This document shows, piece by piece, positions 34,267 to 42,520 of a DNA stretch of 64,000 bases; positions within the stretch are counted from its first letter, which is position 1; every line of letters begins with the position of its first letter. The notes beneath the pieces are model-generated. The model was given only the letters and a program-made list of their open reading frames with translations. It was not told where the DNA came from and did not search any database. Location: positions 526,322-590,321 of the forward strand of contig NZ_JAAIXZ010000001.1 of NCBI RefSeq assembly GCF_010894435.1, in the 5' to 3' direction. The stretch comes from Pyxidicoccus trucidator (GTDB lineage Bacteria; Myxococcota; Myxococcia; Myxococcales; Myxococcaceae). The position numbers and the translations under genes were made by a program.

Positions 34267-35862
34267 ATGGCCCGCTCTCTCGCCGCGTTGTGTGTCGCGC
34301 TCTCGTTCCTCACGCTGGCAGGTTGTAAGGGGGACCCGGCAAGTCCGGAGTACTGGGAGGCGAACATCCAGCAGTCGCGACGCCCGGAGGACCGGGTCCG
34401 CATGGTGGAGGCGCTGCGCTCCTCGGGGAAGCTGAACGAGTCCTTCCTCCCCATGCTGCACCAGCAGCTCTCCTCCGAGAAGAAGCCGGAGGTGCGGGCC
34501 GCGCTGGCCCGGGCGCTGGGAGACGTGAAGCACGCCTCCTCGGTGGAGCCGCTGAAGGCGGCGCTGGACCCCGCCGCCGGGGACATGTCCGCGCAGCTCG
34601 CCAACAAGGCGATGGTGACGACGCTGGGCGCCATCGGCGACACGCGCGCGGTACCGGCGCTGGTGCCCCTGCTCCGCGCGAAGGACAACTACACGCGCAT
34701 CGAAGCCGTCCAGGTGCTGGGCGCGATGAAGGCGCAGGAGGCGGTGGAGCCGCTCATCGCGCTGGCCACGGACGAGAGCGTGGAGCCCTTCCTCAACAAG
34801 AAGGCCATTGAAGCGCTGGGCAACATCGGCGACCCGCGCGCGGCGCCCGCCCTCATCCGGATGCTGACGAAGGAGCGCAAGGGCAAGTCCTTCTACGTGG
34901 AGAGCTCCTACGCGCTGTTCCAGTTGGGCCAGCCCGCGGCGGACGCGCTGCTCCCCGCGCTGGAGGGCCGCGACGCGGAGCTGCTGAAGTGGGCCCAGTC
35001 CAACGGCGTCAACCCGGCCAGCTACGCGATGAAGGCCGCGACGGTGCTGGGAGACCTGCGCGAGAAGCGCGCGGTGGGGGCGCTGCTGAAGCAGCTGTCC
35101 TTCACGCACTCGGACGCGCAGATTCAGGCGCTGGTGCGGATGCAGGCGGCGGACGCGCTGGCGCGCATCCGGGCGCCGGAGGCGGTGAAGCCGCTGGCGG
35201 CCCTGGTGTCGGAGACGGACCCCACGGTGCGCGACGCCTACGTGCAAGCCCTGTCGCGGCTGGGCGGGCGGGACGCGCTGCCGGCGCTGGAGAAGGCGGC
35301 GGGCACGGGCGACTTCGACTCGCGGGAAATCGCGGTGCGGGGCCTGGCCATGCTGGGTGACGCGCGCGAGCTGCCGATGCTGCAGAAGCTCATCGCCGCC
35401 GAGCCGGCGCGCACCGCGGCCGACTGCAAGAAGACGGGCGAGGAGGGCTGCGACGACGCGGCGGGGCTGGGCAAGAAGCGGGCGGACCAGCTGGCGAAGA
35501 ACCTGAAGCTGCTGGAGGCGGCGCAGGCGTGCACGGGCAACGCGGGCTGCTGGGTGCAGCGCATGGAGAAGGCGGACCCGTTGATGCTGGAGCGGGCGGC
35601 GCTGGAGGTGGGGCGCTCCGGCTCGGCCGAGCACGCGGCGGCGCTGGCCGCGCGGGTGGGCGAGCGCAACACCGAGTCGCGCCTGGCCGTCATCCTCGGG
35701 CTGGGCTGGCTGCTGGAGGGCTCGCCGGACGCGGCCAAGAAGGTGCGCGAGGCGTCGCTGCCCGCGCTGCGCAAGCAGCTCCAGGAGGAGCAGGGCATGA
35801 CCCAGTTCGTCACTGTGAATGAGGACCTGCGCCGGCTGGTCGCGCGCATCGACCGCACCTGA
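34267..35862 (+). CDS. HEAT-repeat lipoprotein
   Basis: A 531-residue lipoprotein with signal ending LTLAGC. It is composed of PBS-lyase-type HEAT repeats across most of the length (VRAALARALGDVKHASSVEP, ATVLGDLREKRAVGALLKQL, AVRGLAMLGDARELPMLQKL and about eight more). An insert with four Cys (CKKTGEEGCDDA, CTGNAGC) at about 390-430 implies disulfides, hence an envelope location. HEAT solenoids act as protein-binding scaffolds. The ATG at 34267 follows AAGGAGACC. Divergent promoters lie in the 103 bases shared with the HAMP-like gene. Confidence 0.82.
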   Translation: MARSLAALCVALSFLTLAGCKGDPASPEYWEANIQQSRRPEDRVRMVEALRSSGKLNESFLPMLHQQLSSEKKPEVRAALARALGDVKHASSVEPLKAALDPAAGDMSAQLANKAMVTTLGAIGDTRAVPALVPLLRAKDNYTRIEAVQVLGAMKAQEAVEPLIALATDESVEPFLNKKAIEALGNIGDPRAAPALIRMLTKERKGKSFYVESSYALFQLGQPAADALLPALEGRDAELLKWAQSNGVNPASYAMKAATVLGDLREKRAVGALLKQLSFTHSDAQIQALVRMQAADALARIRAPEAVKPLAALVSETDPTVRDAYVQALSRLGGRDALPALEKAAGTGDFDSREIAVRGLAMLGDARELPMLQKLIAAEPARTAADCKKTGEEGCDDAAGLGKKRADQLAKNLKLLEAAQACTGNAGCWVQRMEKADPLMLERAALEVGRSGSAEHAAALAARVGERNTESRLAVILGLGWLLEGSPDAAKKVREASLPALRKQLQEEQGMTQFVTVNEDLRRLVARIDRT

Positions 35863-35880
35863 GCGCGAGTGGCCGCGAAC

Positions 35881-36006
35881 CGCTCACGCGCGCAGCGTGG
35901 GCGGTGAACCACGTCGGGCGTGCGGAGGGCAGCCACGCACCGCTGGCGGTGACTCACATCTGGTGTGCGGAGGGCAGCCACGCACCCGCTCACGCGAGCA
36001 GCGTGG
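35881..36006. repeat. 45-bp direct repeats framed by a 20-bp direct repeat
   Basis: Between the convergent HEAT and FUSC genes. Two 45-bp units stand head to tail (35902-35946 and 35947-35991); their shared core GTGCGGAGGGCAGCCACGCA is identical at 35920 and 35965 and can form a GTGCG/CGCAC stem. The pair is framed by a 20-bp direct repeat (CGCTCACGCG(C/A)GCAGCGTGG) at 35881-35900 and 35987-36006; the second copy overlaps the stop codon and last codons of the FUSC gene. The block may double as a bidirectional terminator. Confidence 0.75.
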
Positions 36007-38107
36007 ACGGCAGCCGCTCCGCCGCGCGGTGCAGCACGGAGAGCTGGCGCACGACCCGCTCCACCTGGGTGCGGGACAGCGCGTCCGTGTCCACGGGGGG
36101 TGCCTCCGGGGGTAGTGGGGCTGGGACGCGCCGCTGCTCCACCGCCGTGGCCAGCTCGTCCAGCACGCGGGCGGTGTAGCGCGCCACGGGCTCCAGGTCC
36201 GGAGCGCCGGGCCCGCGCCGGCTGGAGGACAGCGCCGTCACCGCCGACGTCAGTCGCCGCGCATAGGTGAGCAGGGCCATGACGGGCTCGAGCTGCTGTG
36301 CGGGCCCGCGCCACTCGGAGAGCATCCGCTGAAACGAAGCCTCAGCGGAGTGCAGAGCCAGGCCCATGCGCCGCCGGGCGTCGCGCACGGCGGGCTCGGC
36401 ATCGGAGCGTGAGGCGACCACCTGGCGCAGGTAGTCGCGGTCCGCGCGAAGGGCGCTGGCCACCTCCTCCGGGAAGCGCAGGTGCTCCGGACTGGGCCAC
36501 AGCAGCCTCGCCCCCACGAGCGCGAGCGCGCCCCCCAGCAGCGTGTTGACGATGCGCACCCCGGCCAGGTCCCAGTCGCCCGTCTGGAGCTCGGCGAGCA
36601 GCACCAGCGCCGGGGTGAGCAGCACCTGGAACGCGGGCAGGCTGATGGGCTGCACGCTCATGGCGACGGCGAACAGCACCATGATGGCCACCAGGATGAC
36701 GACGGGGTCTCGCACCAGCACGACGAGCCCCGCCGCCAGGGCCGCGCCCAGGAGGGTGCCCGCCACGCGCTGCAGGCTCCGCTGCAACGTGAGCCCCGAG
36801 TACGGCTGGAGGACGATGATGACGGTGATGATGACCCAGTAACCGTGGTCCAGCCCGAGCCCACGCACGAGCGCGGTGGCCAGCGCCGCGGAGACGCCCA
36901 GCCGCAGCGCGTGACGGAAGATGACCGACCTGGAGTCGAGGTTCTCTCGCAGCGGCTCCAGGAGCGAGCGAGAGGGAGCATCCTCGGAGCGGGGCGCCAG
37001 CGGGAGCGCCTCCGGCACCGGCGTCCCCTCCTCCAGCCGCGCGGCCACGTCGAGGAGCACCTGGGTGTACTCATGCAGCCGGCCCAGCAGCGCATGCGCG
37101 TGGGCATATGCGACGCGTGCCGGCTCGGGCAGGGGCGCCTCGGCCTCGAGCATCTCCAGGGCGTGGCGCACCCGCTCGGGACCACAGACCTGTCGCGCCT
37201 GCACGACCTCGCCTTTCTCCAGGGCCAGGGCGATGCTGCGCGTATCGGCGGCCAGCTCCGACAAGGCGCGCTGCACCTCGGCGCGGAGGGCCAGGTAGCG
37301 GGGCTCGCGGGGCGCCATCTCCAGCGTCTCCGTCAGCGCGACGAGCAGGGGCACCAGCGCGTCGGCGCCTTCGCGCAGCACGATGAGATGCTCGCCACGC
37401 CCGCTCTCCCCGACCCGGCTCCTCCGGGTGGAGGCGAGGACGGAGCTGGCGGTCTCCAGGGCCTGACGGATGCGCGGCTCCCAGGGCACCGCCGGCACCG
37501 TGAACGCGGAGCTCGCCGGGCCTTCGAGGGGCCAGCGCCCGACCTCGTCCGCGCGCTCCGACAGCACGTCGTAGCAGCGGGCGATGGACAGGCGCGCGGG
37601 ACGGTAGGGACGCAGGGGCCACAACAGCAGCGCGAGCAGCATCGCCCAGGCGCCGCCCACCACGAAGAGGCCCGACCGCACCAGGGCTCCGGTGAAGTCC
37701 TGCGCGGGGAGCGAGAGCGACACCACGAAGTAGTTGGCGAGCACCACGGCCATGAAGCCGGGCGTGTCACCGTAGGAGCGGGCGAAGCCACAGGCCGTCA
37801 CCCAGCACAGCGTCAGCGCGACGGCGGCCCAGGCCGGCAGGTGGGTGGCGGAGATGAGCCCCACCACCGCACCGAGCAGCGTCGTGGCCCCCATCGCGAG
37901 GGCCCTGTCCCGGTAGGGCCCGCCACGGTCGACGAGGGTGACGAAGAGCCCCGCCAGGCCCACCCAGGTGGCCGCCGGCAGGTGCAGCGCGGCGGCCGCC
38001 GCCATGGGGACTCCGACGGCGAGCGCGGCGCGAAGTCCGGCCCCTATCGCGGGCCTCACGGGCTCGACGTGGAGGAAGGACTGGAGCTGGCGCCGCAGCG
38101 GACTCAT
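35990..38107 (-). CDS. FUSC-family inner-membrane transporter
   Basis: A 705-residue protein with two membrane bundles (residues about 20-175 and 410-560) separated by a large cytoplasmic helical domain. This is the FUSC/AaeB/YccS architecture. The N-terminal bundle has LHLPAATWVGLAGLFVTLVD and GFMAVVLANYFVVSLSLP. The C-terminal bundle has the family core YWVIITVIIVLQP and GTLLGAALAAGLVVLV. Family members export aromatic acids such as p-hydroxybenzoate or provide fusaric-acid resistance; the substrate is unknown here. Its ATG overlaps the stop of the preceding gene by four bases, so it is translationally coupled. Confidence 0.85.
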   Translation of the reverse strand: MSPLRRQLQSFLHVEPVRPAIGAGLRAALAVGVPMAAAAALHLPAATWVGLAGLFVTLVDRGGPYRDRALAMGATTLLGAVVGLISATHLPAWAAVALTLCWVTACGFARSYGDTPGFMAVVLANYFVVSLSLPAQDFTGALVRSGLFVVGGAWAMLLALLLWPLRPYRPARLSIARCYDVLSERADEVGRWPLEGPASSAFTVPAVPWEPRIRQALETASSVLASTRRSRVGESGRGEHLIVLREGADALVPLLVALTETLEMAPREPRYLALRAEVQRALSELAADTRSIALALEKGEVVQARQVCGPERVRHALEMLEAEAPLPEPARVAYAHAHALLGRLHEYTQVLLDVAARLEEGTPVPEALPLAPRSEDAPSRSLLEPLRENLDSRSVIFRHALRLGVSAALATALVRGLGLDHGYWVIITVIIVLQPYSGLTLQRSLQRVAGTLLGAALAAGLVVLVRDPVVILVAIMVLFAVAMSVQPISLPAFQVLLTPALVLLAELQTGDWDLAGVRIVNTLLGGALALVGARLLWPSPEHLRFPEEVASALRADRDYLRQVVASRSDAEPAVRDARRRMGLALHSAEASFQRMLSEWRGPAQQLEPVMALLTYARRLTSAVTALSSSRRGPGAPDLEPVARYTARVLDELATAVEQRRVPAPLPPEAPPVDTDALSRTQVERVVRQLSVLHRAAERLPSTLLA

Positions 38108-38802
38108 GGGGCGGAGGGCTCACCCGTCCATTCCAGGACTCCGGGGCCGGCGGCGGCCCGGAAGCAGTCGGAGAACCAGGCCGAGGCCAGGCGCGCGGCG
38201 GCGGCAAGGGGGCCATCCTCGGGGAAGCCCCGGCTGGCGCCCTCGATGAGCTGCAGGGCCTTGCGCGTCTTCAGCGCGTCGAACACGCGGCGGTTGAGCG
38301 CCACCCGGTCCGCGTCCTCCGCCGGGGCGAGCAGCAGCGTGGGAGCGCGCAGCTCGTGAAGGAACTCGCCGGCCATGTCGGGTCGGCCTCCGAAGGTGAC
38401 GATGGCCTGGACACCGTAAGGCTGGTGCGCGGCGGCCACGAGCACCGCCGCGGCCCCCAGGCCCGCGCCGAGGTAGCCCACCGGCAGCAGCGACAGGGCG
38501 TCATCGCGCTGGAGCCAGTCGCGGGCGACCTCCAGGCGGTGGGCGACGAGCTCCACGTTGGAGCCCTCGCGCAGCGTCCACTCCTGGGCCATCTCCTCCT
38601 CGGCCGTGCGGAGCCCCAGCTTCAGCGTGGCCACCCCCGCGGCATGGAGGACGCGGGCAACGTGCACGCTTCGGCGGCCGTCCTGTCCGGCACCATCCGT
38701 GGCGAGCACCACGAGGCCCGAGGCCCGCTCGGGCACCGAGAGCTGGCCTTCGAGCAAGCGCCCGGCGACACCGATCTCCACGTCACGGTCGTGTACGCGC
38801 AT
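38104..38802 (-). CDS. Dienelactone-hydrolase-like pseudoenzyme
   Basis: A 232-residue protein with an alpha/beta-hydrolase core of the dienelactone-hydrolase type (EGQLSVPERASGLVVLATDG, DWLQRDDALSLLPVGYLGAG). The nucleophile elbow, normally GAST/SG, reads GAGLG (112-116), with Gly where Ser should be (114). The His motif (A-T-H-L-F) reads ASRGF, with Arg at 191. Asp-containing AEDADRVALNRRVF is retained. So the hydrolytic triad is broken and a non-catalytic binding role is inferred. The ATG at 38802 follows GGAAGGAG. It precedes and overlaps the FUSC transporter gene. Confidence 0.75.
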   Translation of the reverse strand: MRVHDRDVEIGVAGRLLEGQLSVPERASGLVVLATDGAGQDGRRSVHVARVLHAAGVATLKLGLRTAEEEMAQEWTLREGSNVELVAHRLEVARDWLQRDDALSLLPVGYLGAGLGAAAVLVAAAHQPYGVQAIVTFGGRPDMAGEFLHELRAPTLLLAPAEDADRVALNRRVFDALKTRKALQLIEGASRGFPEDGPLAAAARLASAWFSDCFRAAAGPGVLEWTGEPSAP

Positions 38803-39015
38803 CCACGCTCCTTCCGACGCGCGCACCGCGCGTGCCCGGACCTGCCCCTTGAAAGTGGTGGCAGCGGGCGCTCCCGGCTGGAGCATCCTCCCCGGGTGCA
38901 AGGCGGGCGGGCAGCCGTGCGCCAGGCGCCAGGGCGTGCTCCCGCTCAGCGGGCTTCATGTAACGAGGACTGCCCGGCGCTGCCAGGCATCCGGGCGAGC
39001 GCCCGCAGCGCCGCG

Positions 39016-39714
39016 TCAGCGCCGCCCGTGAGCCTGCGGACCCTGCTCCTCGTAGGGCTGGACCACGACGAAGCCCTCTCCTTCGAAGTGCAGCTGGAAG
39101 GCCTCGCCACTGCCACGGCCCACCAGGGTCCTCAGCTGGATGTCTGTCTTCAGCTGTGGCTCCAGATGGCCGGACCAGGCCACGGTGGCATTGGGGTCCG
39201 TCACCACGGGCTTGCCCGGCCTCACGCGCAGGGTGAGCGGCTGGCCGTGGCTGGTGACGGCCACCATCCCCTGCCCTTCCAGGCGCACGTTGAACAGGCC
39301 CCCGGCCATCATCGCGCCCATGCGGCGCATCATCCGGATGTCCCAGGCGATGCTGTCCTCGAAGGCGAGCAGGTCGTTGCCGTTGACGCATACGGCCTCG
39401 CCCTGCAGGCCGAGGATGGAAATCACCTTGCCGGAGTCCGCCAGGTACACGCGCCCCACGCCCTCCGCCTTGGTGAGGTTCGTCCCCTCGCCGGTGAAGG
39501 AGCGCTTGAACCAGCGCCAGAAGCCGTGCTCGAAGGCGCCCTCGCGCCGGAACTTCACGCCACCCTGGTAGGCCACCATGGACCCCGTCTTGGTCCACAC
39601 CCGCCCGCGCAGGTTGACCTCGAGCATGTACCGGCTCTCCAGCTCGAAGACGCCCTGGTTCTGGTCCTTCTGCGCGGTGTCCTGCACGAACTGCTCGAGC
39701 GAATAGCGGCTCAT
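39016..39714 (-). CDS. AIM24 (DUF124) family protein
   Basis: A 232-residue protein of the AIM24/TerD-like beta-sandwich family. Recognisable stretches are GSMVAYQGGVKFRREG, GRVYLADSGKVISIL, VNGNDLLAFEDSIAWDIRMM and GLFNVRLEGQGMVAVTSHGQ. Family members occur from bacteria to mitochondria; the biochemical role is unknown. No signal peptide. The ATG at 39714 starts the conserved N-terminus (SRYSLEQFVQDT). It lies upstream of the hydrolase-like/FUSC pair on the same strand, with a 213-base gap. Confidence 0.83.
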   Translation of the reverse strand: MSRYSLEQFVQDTAQKDQNQGVFELESRYMLEVNLRGRVWTKTGSMVAYQGGVKFRREGAFEHGFWRWFKRSFTGEGTNLTKAEGVGRVYLADSGKVISILGLQGEAVCVNGNDLLAFEDSIAWDIRMMRRMGAMMAGGLFNVRLEGQGMVAVTSHGQPLTLRVRPGKPVVTDPNATVAWSGHLEPQLKTDIQLRTLVGRGSGEAFQLHFEGEGFVVVQPYEEQGPQAHGRR

Positions 39715-39910
39715 TGCCTCTCCATGGATGAAGCCGCCATCAAGCCCGAGTCCCAGAGCGCTGTCAGCCCCGGCGACGCAGAAGCCAAGTGTAGCGTCTC
39801 CGGCGCGAAGTGGACAAGGGTTCCACCGCCATGCAAGCCTCGACAAGACATGAAGTGACAGAGACACATTTCACCGCAGGAACACCCCCACCCGCTGTTC
39901 GTAGGGCGCC

Positions 39911-40687
39911 ATGCCTGAAATCGGTGAACTCGCAGACATCAACGCAGAAGATGCCGCCAACGACGACAAGTGCCCCTTCTGTTACAAGAAGGCGCACGCC
40001 TTCGACGACAAAGCGGCGGAGCCCGACCCCCAGGTCAAGAGCAAGCCCAGGAATCTCAGGTGCAACGTCGTTCCGGGTGGCGCCGCAGGCAGTCATACGA
40101 CGGCGCAGCACCATCTCATCTCAGCCAAGCAGTGCTATGAGCGGGTCCGACGACTCGTCCGCATGGCGAGCATGGTCGGTTACGACATCAACGCACCGGC
40201 CAATGGGATCGGCCTGCCAACGATCTGGAATCCCTACAAGGGCAAGAAGTATGCGGACCTCGACGACAAGGAAAAGCAGCGGGTTGCGAACAACGTCATG
40301 AAGCAGACCGGCGCCCAATGGCATGTCGGGCACCACGCCTTCGAGGTCGCGATCCCTGACAACTGGCATGACGATGCGGAAGCTGATGATCAGGAGCAAC
40401 CCCACCTCGCGTCCTATGACACCGAGGTGATCAACCAGTTGCTTGCCCTCCTCCAGAATTGGCTCGATACGCCGCCATGCGGCGACGAGGAGAACCACAA
40501 GGGGCTCATCAAGGACCTGAACGCGCTCAGCGACGTCATCAAAGAGAAGCTCCAGCATTTCGCTACGCCCATGCCCTGGTATAGCGCCCCCTACTTCGTG
40601 TCCGATCGCGCATTCCGCTATGCAGGCACGGAGTTCGATGAGGCCCAGTCAAGCGTGCAGCCGAAGAAGAAGGTCAAGCTCGGCTGA
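39911..40687 (+). CDS. AHH-type nuclease toxin
   Basis: A 258-residue protein with the AHH (HNH-superfamily) toxin signature: AQHHLISAKQCY with the His pair, then GYDINAPANGIGLPT, then QWHVGHHAFEV with the distal His pair. It should cleave DNA or RNA in competing cells. The N-terminal segment has a CPFC motif, typical of stand-alone effectors rather than long polymorphic toxins. No secretion signal, so delivery by T6SS or a similar device is inferred. The immunity-type gene follows 50 bases later. GC is visibly lower than in neighbours, indicating recent acquisition. Confidence 0.82.
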   Translation: MPEIGELADINAEDAANDDKCPFCYKKAHAFDDKAAEPDPQVKSKPRNLRCNVVPGGAAGSHTTAQHHLISAKQCYERVRRLVRMASMVGYDINAPANGIGLPTIWNPYKGKKYADLDDKEKQRVANNVMKQTGAQWHVGHHAFEVAIPDNWHDDAEADDQEQPHLASYDTEVINQLLALLQNWLDTPPCGDEENHKGLIKDLNALSDVIKEKLQHFATPMPWYSAPYFVSDRAFRYAGTEFDEAQSSVQPKKKVKLG

Positions 40688-40737
40688 CTCGATGAATCCA
40701 CGTGTCGCATGTCGCCCCGGCCGGTGAGGACGCTTTG

Positions 40738-41322
40738 GTGAATCACTACCTGCTGCAGCAAGATGTCTACATCCGTGGAACCCTTGCACTGGGAGCAGTC
40801 CCCCCCGACATGGATCCGGTCGAGTGGATTCAGGGCAAGAAGCTCCCTGACATCCCGACTCCTGTCACGCTCGAGCTCTCCCCTGCCAGCGGCACCTTCC
40901 TCACCGACATCATCCTTTCCTTCTTCCCTGTCTTCTCCAGCCGGCTCAAGGATGCGCTGGCCGGAGCCGGGGTGGACAACATCGACTATTACGAGTGCCG
41001 CCTGCGCCACCCAACCAGTGGCCTGATGAAGGAAGTCTACTGGCTCGCGAACGTGCTCGGGCGCATCCGGTGCGTTGACCTCGACAAGAGCACCTATATT
41101 CCACGGCCCTCTGGGCGAGGTGGCACGTTGAAACAGTTCGTCGTCGATGAAAAGGCGACGCACGGTCTCAACTTCTTCCGCCTGTATGAGCAGTCCACGC
41201 TCATCGTGATCTCCGAGCCCGTGAAACGGCACCTCGAAGGCCTGGGGCTCGAAGGTCTCTATCTGCCTGCGACGGAGGACTACACGGGAACAGTCGGGGG
41301 TTCGCGGTTCAACACGCGCTGA
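40738..41322 (+). CDS. Imm11-type (DUF1629) immunity protein
   Basis: A 194-residue protein resembling Imm11/DUF1629 immunity proteins: start NHYLLQQDVYIRG, middle VDNIDYYECRLRHPTSG and YWLANVLGRIRCVDLDKS, and a C-terminal core LYEQSTLIVISEPVKRHLEG. It should bind and neutralise the AHH toxin encoded directly upstream. The GTG at 40738 is preferred because GTGAGGA lies eight bases before it and the N-terminus then matches the family; a GTG at 40702 is in frame but lacks a ribosome site. Lower GC, like the toxin gene. Confidence 0.72.
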   Translation: MNHYLLQQDVYIRGTLALGAVPPDMDPVEWIQGKKLPDIPTPVTLELSPASGTFLTDIILSFFPVFSSRLKDALAGAGVDNIDYYECRLRHPTSGLMKEVYWLANVLGRIRCVDLDKSTYIPRPSGRGGTLKQFVVDEKATHGLNFFRLYEQSTLIVISEPVKRHLEGLGLEGLYLPATEDYTGTVGGSRFNTR

Positions 41323-41331
41323 GCTGCATGA

Positions 41332-41662
41332 CCCAGGCGGAGGCCCTTGGCTGTCAACCACCGTGTGGCCTGTAGAGCGACAGCAAAACTGCCCTCTCCG
41401 GGTGTGGATCTGGAACTGAGCACTGGATGATGGAGCCCTGCTCAGTGGCATCACCGAGCGGTGGTTCCACAGCGGCAAGGGGCGGACTGAAGGACTGGTC
41501 GAGCACCTCCGGAGTGACCGGGAGGCGCCAATCACCAAGTCCTTTGGCCACGGAGAGAGCGTCCCTCCGTGCGGGTCCTGCAACATCATTCTGCCTTTGA
41601 TGCTCTGCGCCAAAGGCAAGGAAGGGGAGAAGAAATGCCAGCACAAGAAGAGCAAGGCGTAG
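41332..41662 (+). pseudogene. Frameshifted remnant of a deaminase-like toxin tail
   Basis: No intact gene lies here, but two overlapping frames encode one protein-like stretch. From 41332 a frame without a start codon reads to AKLPSPGVDLELSTG and stops at 41430. The next frame, open from 41420, continues with DDGALLSGITERWFHSGKGR, then TEGLVEHLRSDREAPI, and SVPPCGSCNIILPLML, ending at 41662. The PCxxC motif and an upstream TE are those of zinc-dependent nucleic-acid deaminase toxins. A frameshift near 41420-41428 and the lost 5' part make it non-functional. Its end overlaps the immunity gene start by 28 bases, as in intact toxin-immunity pairs. Confidence 0.55.
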
Positions 41663-42405
41663 AGGCCGCGATGGAAGAACTGCTGCTAAGGGTCGTGCCT
41701 GGACTCGCTGAGCAGTGGAAGGGCGTCACGCCCGATGCGATCGCACGAATCGAGCAGATTGCGGGCCGCCCCCTGCCTTCCTTCTATCGTTGGTTCCTGA
41801 GCCGCATGGGGCTGAGCATGGGGCATCTGGCCTATCCGACTCTCGACTTCTCGGCGCAGCGTGTGCTTGAGCGTTACGCCGAGGAATGGGTCGAGCCTCA
41901 TCCAGGGCTGCTGCTGATCGCGCACGACTCAAAAGAGATGATGCCCACTTCGCTGTTCTACGACCTCGACGCGCCGGCACGCGGCGATGCGCTGGTGGCG
42001 GCGAAGGAGGAAGGAGCCGACGAGACTGACCTCTACGAAAGGTTCGAGACCTTGCGCGAGATGCTGGCGTGGGGCGCGCTATCCAGGTTCCGGCTGGACA
42101 AGATGCCACAGCAGTGCGGTGGTACTTTCAGTGGTGACCCTCCAGACATCCTCTCCCTCGTCGAGCCGGTGATGAGCAGCCTTGGCTTCAAGCAGCCGGT
42201 CTCCACTGGCCCCTACTGCGGACTGTATGAACGAGCCGATGCGGTCATGACCTGCAAGGGAATGCCGAGGCATGGACTCGACAGGGTGCGGTCCTTCGAG
42301 TTCGGAGGTGGCGACGCCGGAGTCCTCAGGAAGATCCTCGGTGAAATCGCAGCGGTATCCTCGCTGAAGGTCAAGGTCACCGAGTGGACTCCCGCGCTCG
42401 CGTGA
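41635..42405 (+). CDS. SUKH-like (SMI1/KNR4) immunity protein
   Basis: A 256-residue protein. The N-terminal part AIARIEQIAGRPLPSFYRWF with SRMGLSMGHL is the SUKH entry motif (xxEx-LPxxYxxFL); LLIAHDSKEMMPTSLFYDLD fits the central strands. SUKH proteins neutralise many toxin types, including deaminases and nucleases. Its start overlaps the degenerate toxin remnant, so it looks like an orphan immunity gene kept after toxin loss. The ATG at 41635 follows GGGGAGAAGAA. Lower GC than the flanking genes. Confidence 0.68.
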   Translation: MPAQEEQGVEAAMEELLLRVVPGLAEQWKGVTPDAIARIEQIAGRPLPSFYRWFLSRMGLSMGHLAYPTLDFSAQRVLERYAEEWVEPHPGLLLIAHDSKEMMPTSLFYDLDAPARGDALVAAKEEGADETDLYERFETLREMLAWGALSRFRLDKMPQQCGGTFSGDPPDILSLVEPVMSSLGFKQPVSTGPYCGLYERADAVMTCKGMPRHGLDRVRSFEFGGGDAGVLRKILGEIAAVSSLKVKVTEWTPALA

Positions 42406-42472
42406 AGCGTCAGGCGATTCATCCGCCAGGGAGCGGTGCACCGCCAGGCACCTGTGAGGTCCCGCTCCAGAC

Positions 42473-42503
42473 GCCCCTCCGCCGGGATTCGAGGCGAAGG
42501 GGC
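42473..42503. terminator. Bidirectional terminator hairpin
   Basis: GCCCCTCCGCC and GGCGAAGGGGC form an 11-bp stem with one mismatch and a 9-base loop (GGGATTCGA), in the middle of the 115 bases separating two convergent genes. Confidence 0.6.
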
Positions 42504-42520
42504 ACCGGCGCACCGTGTTC

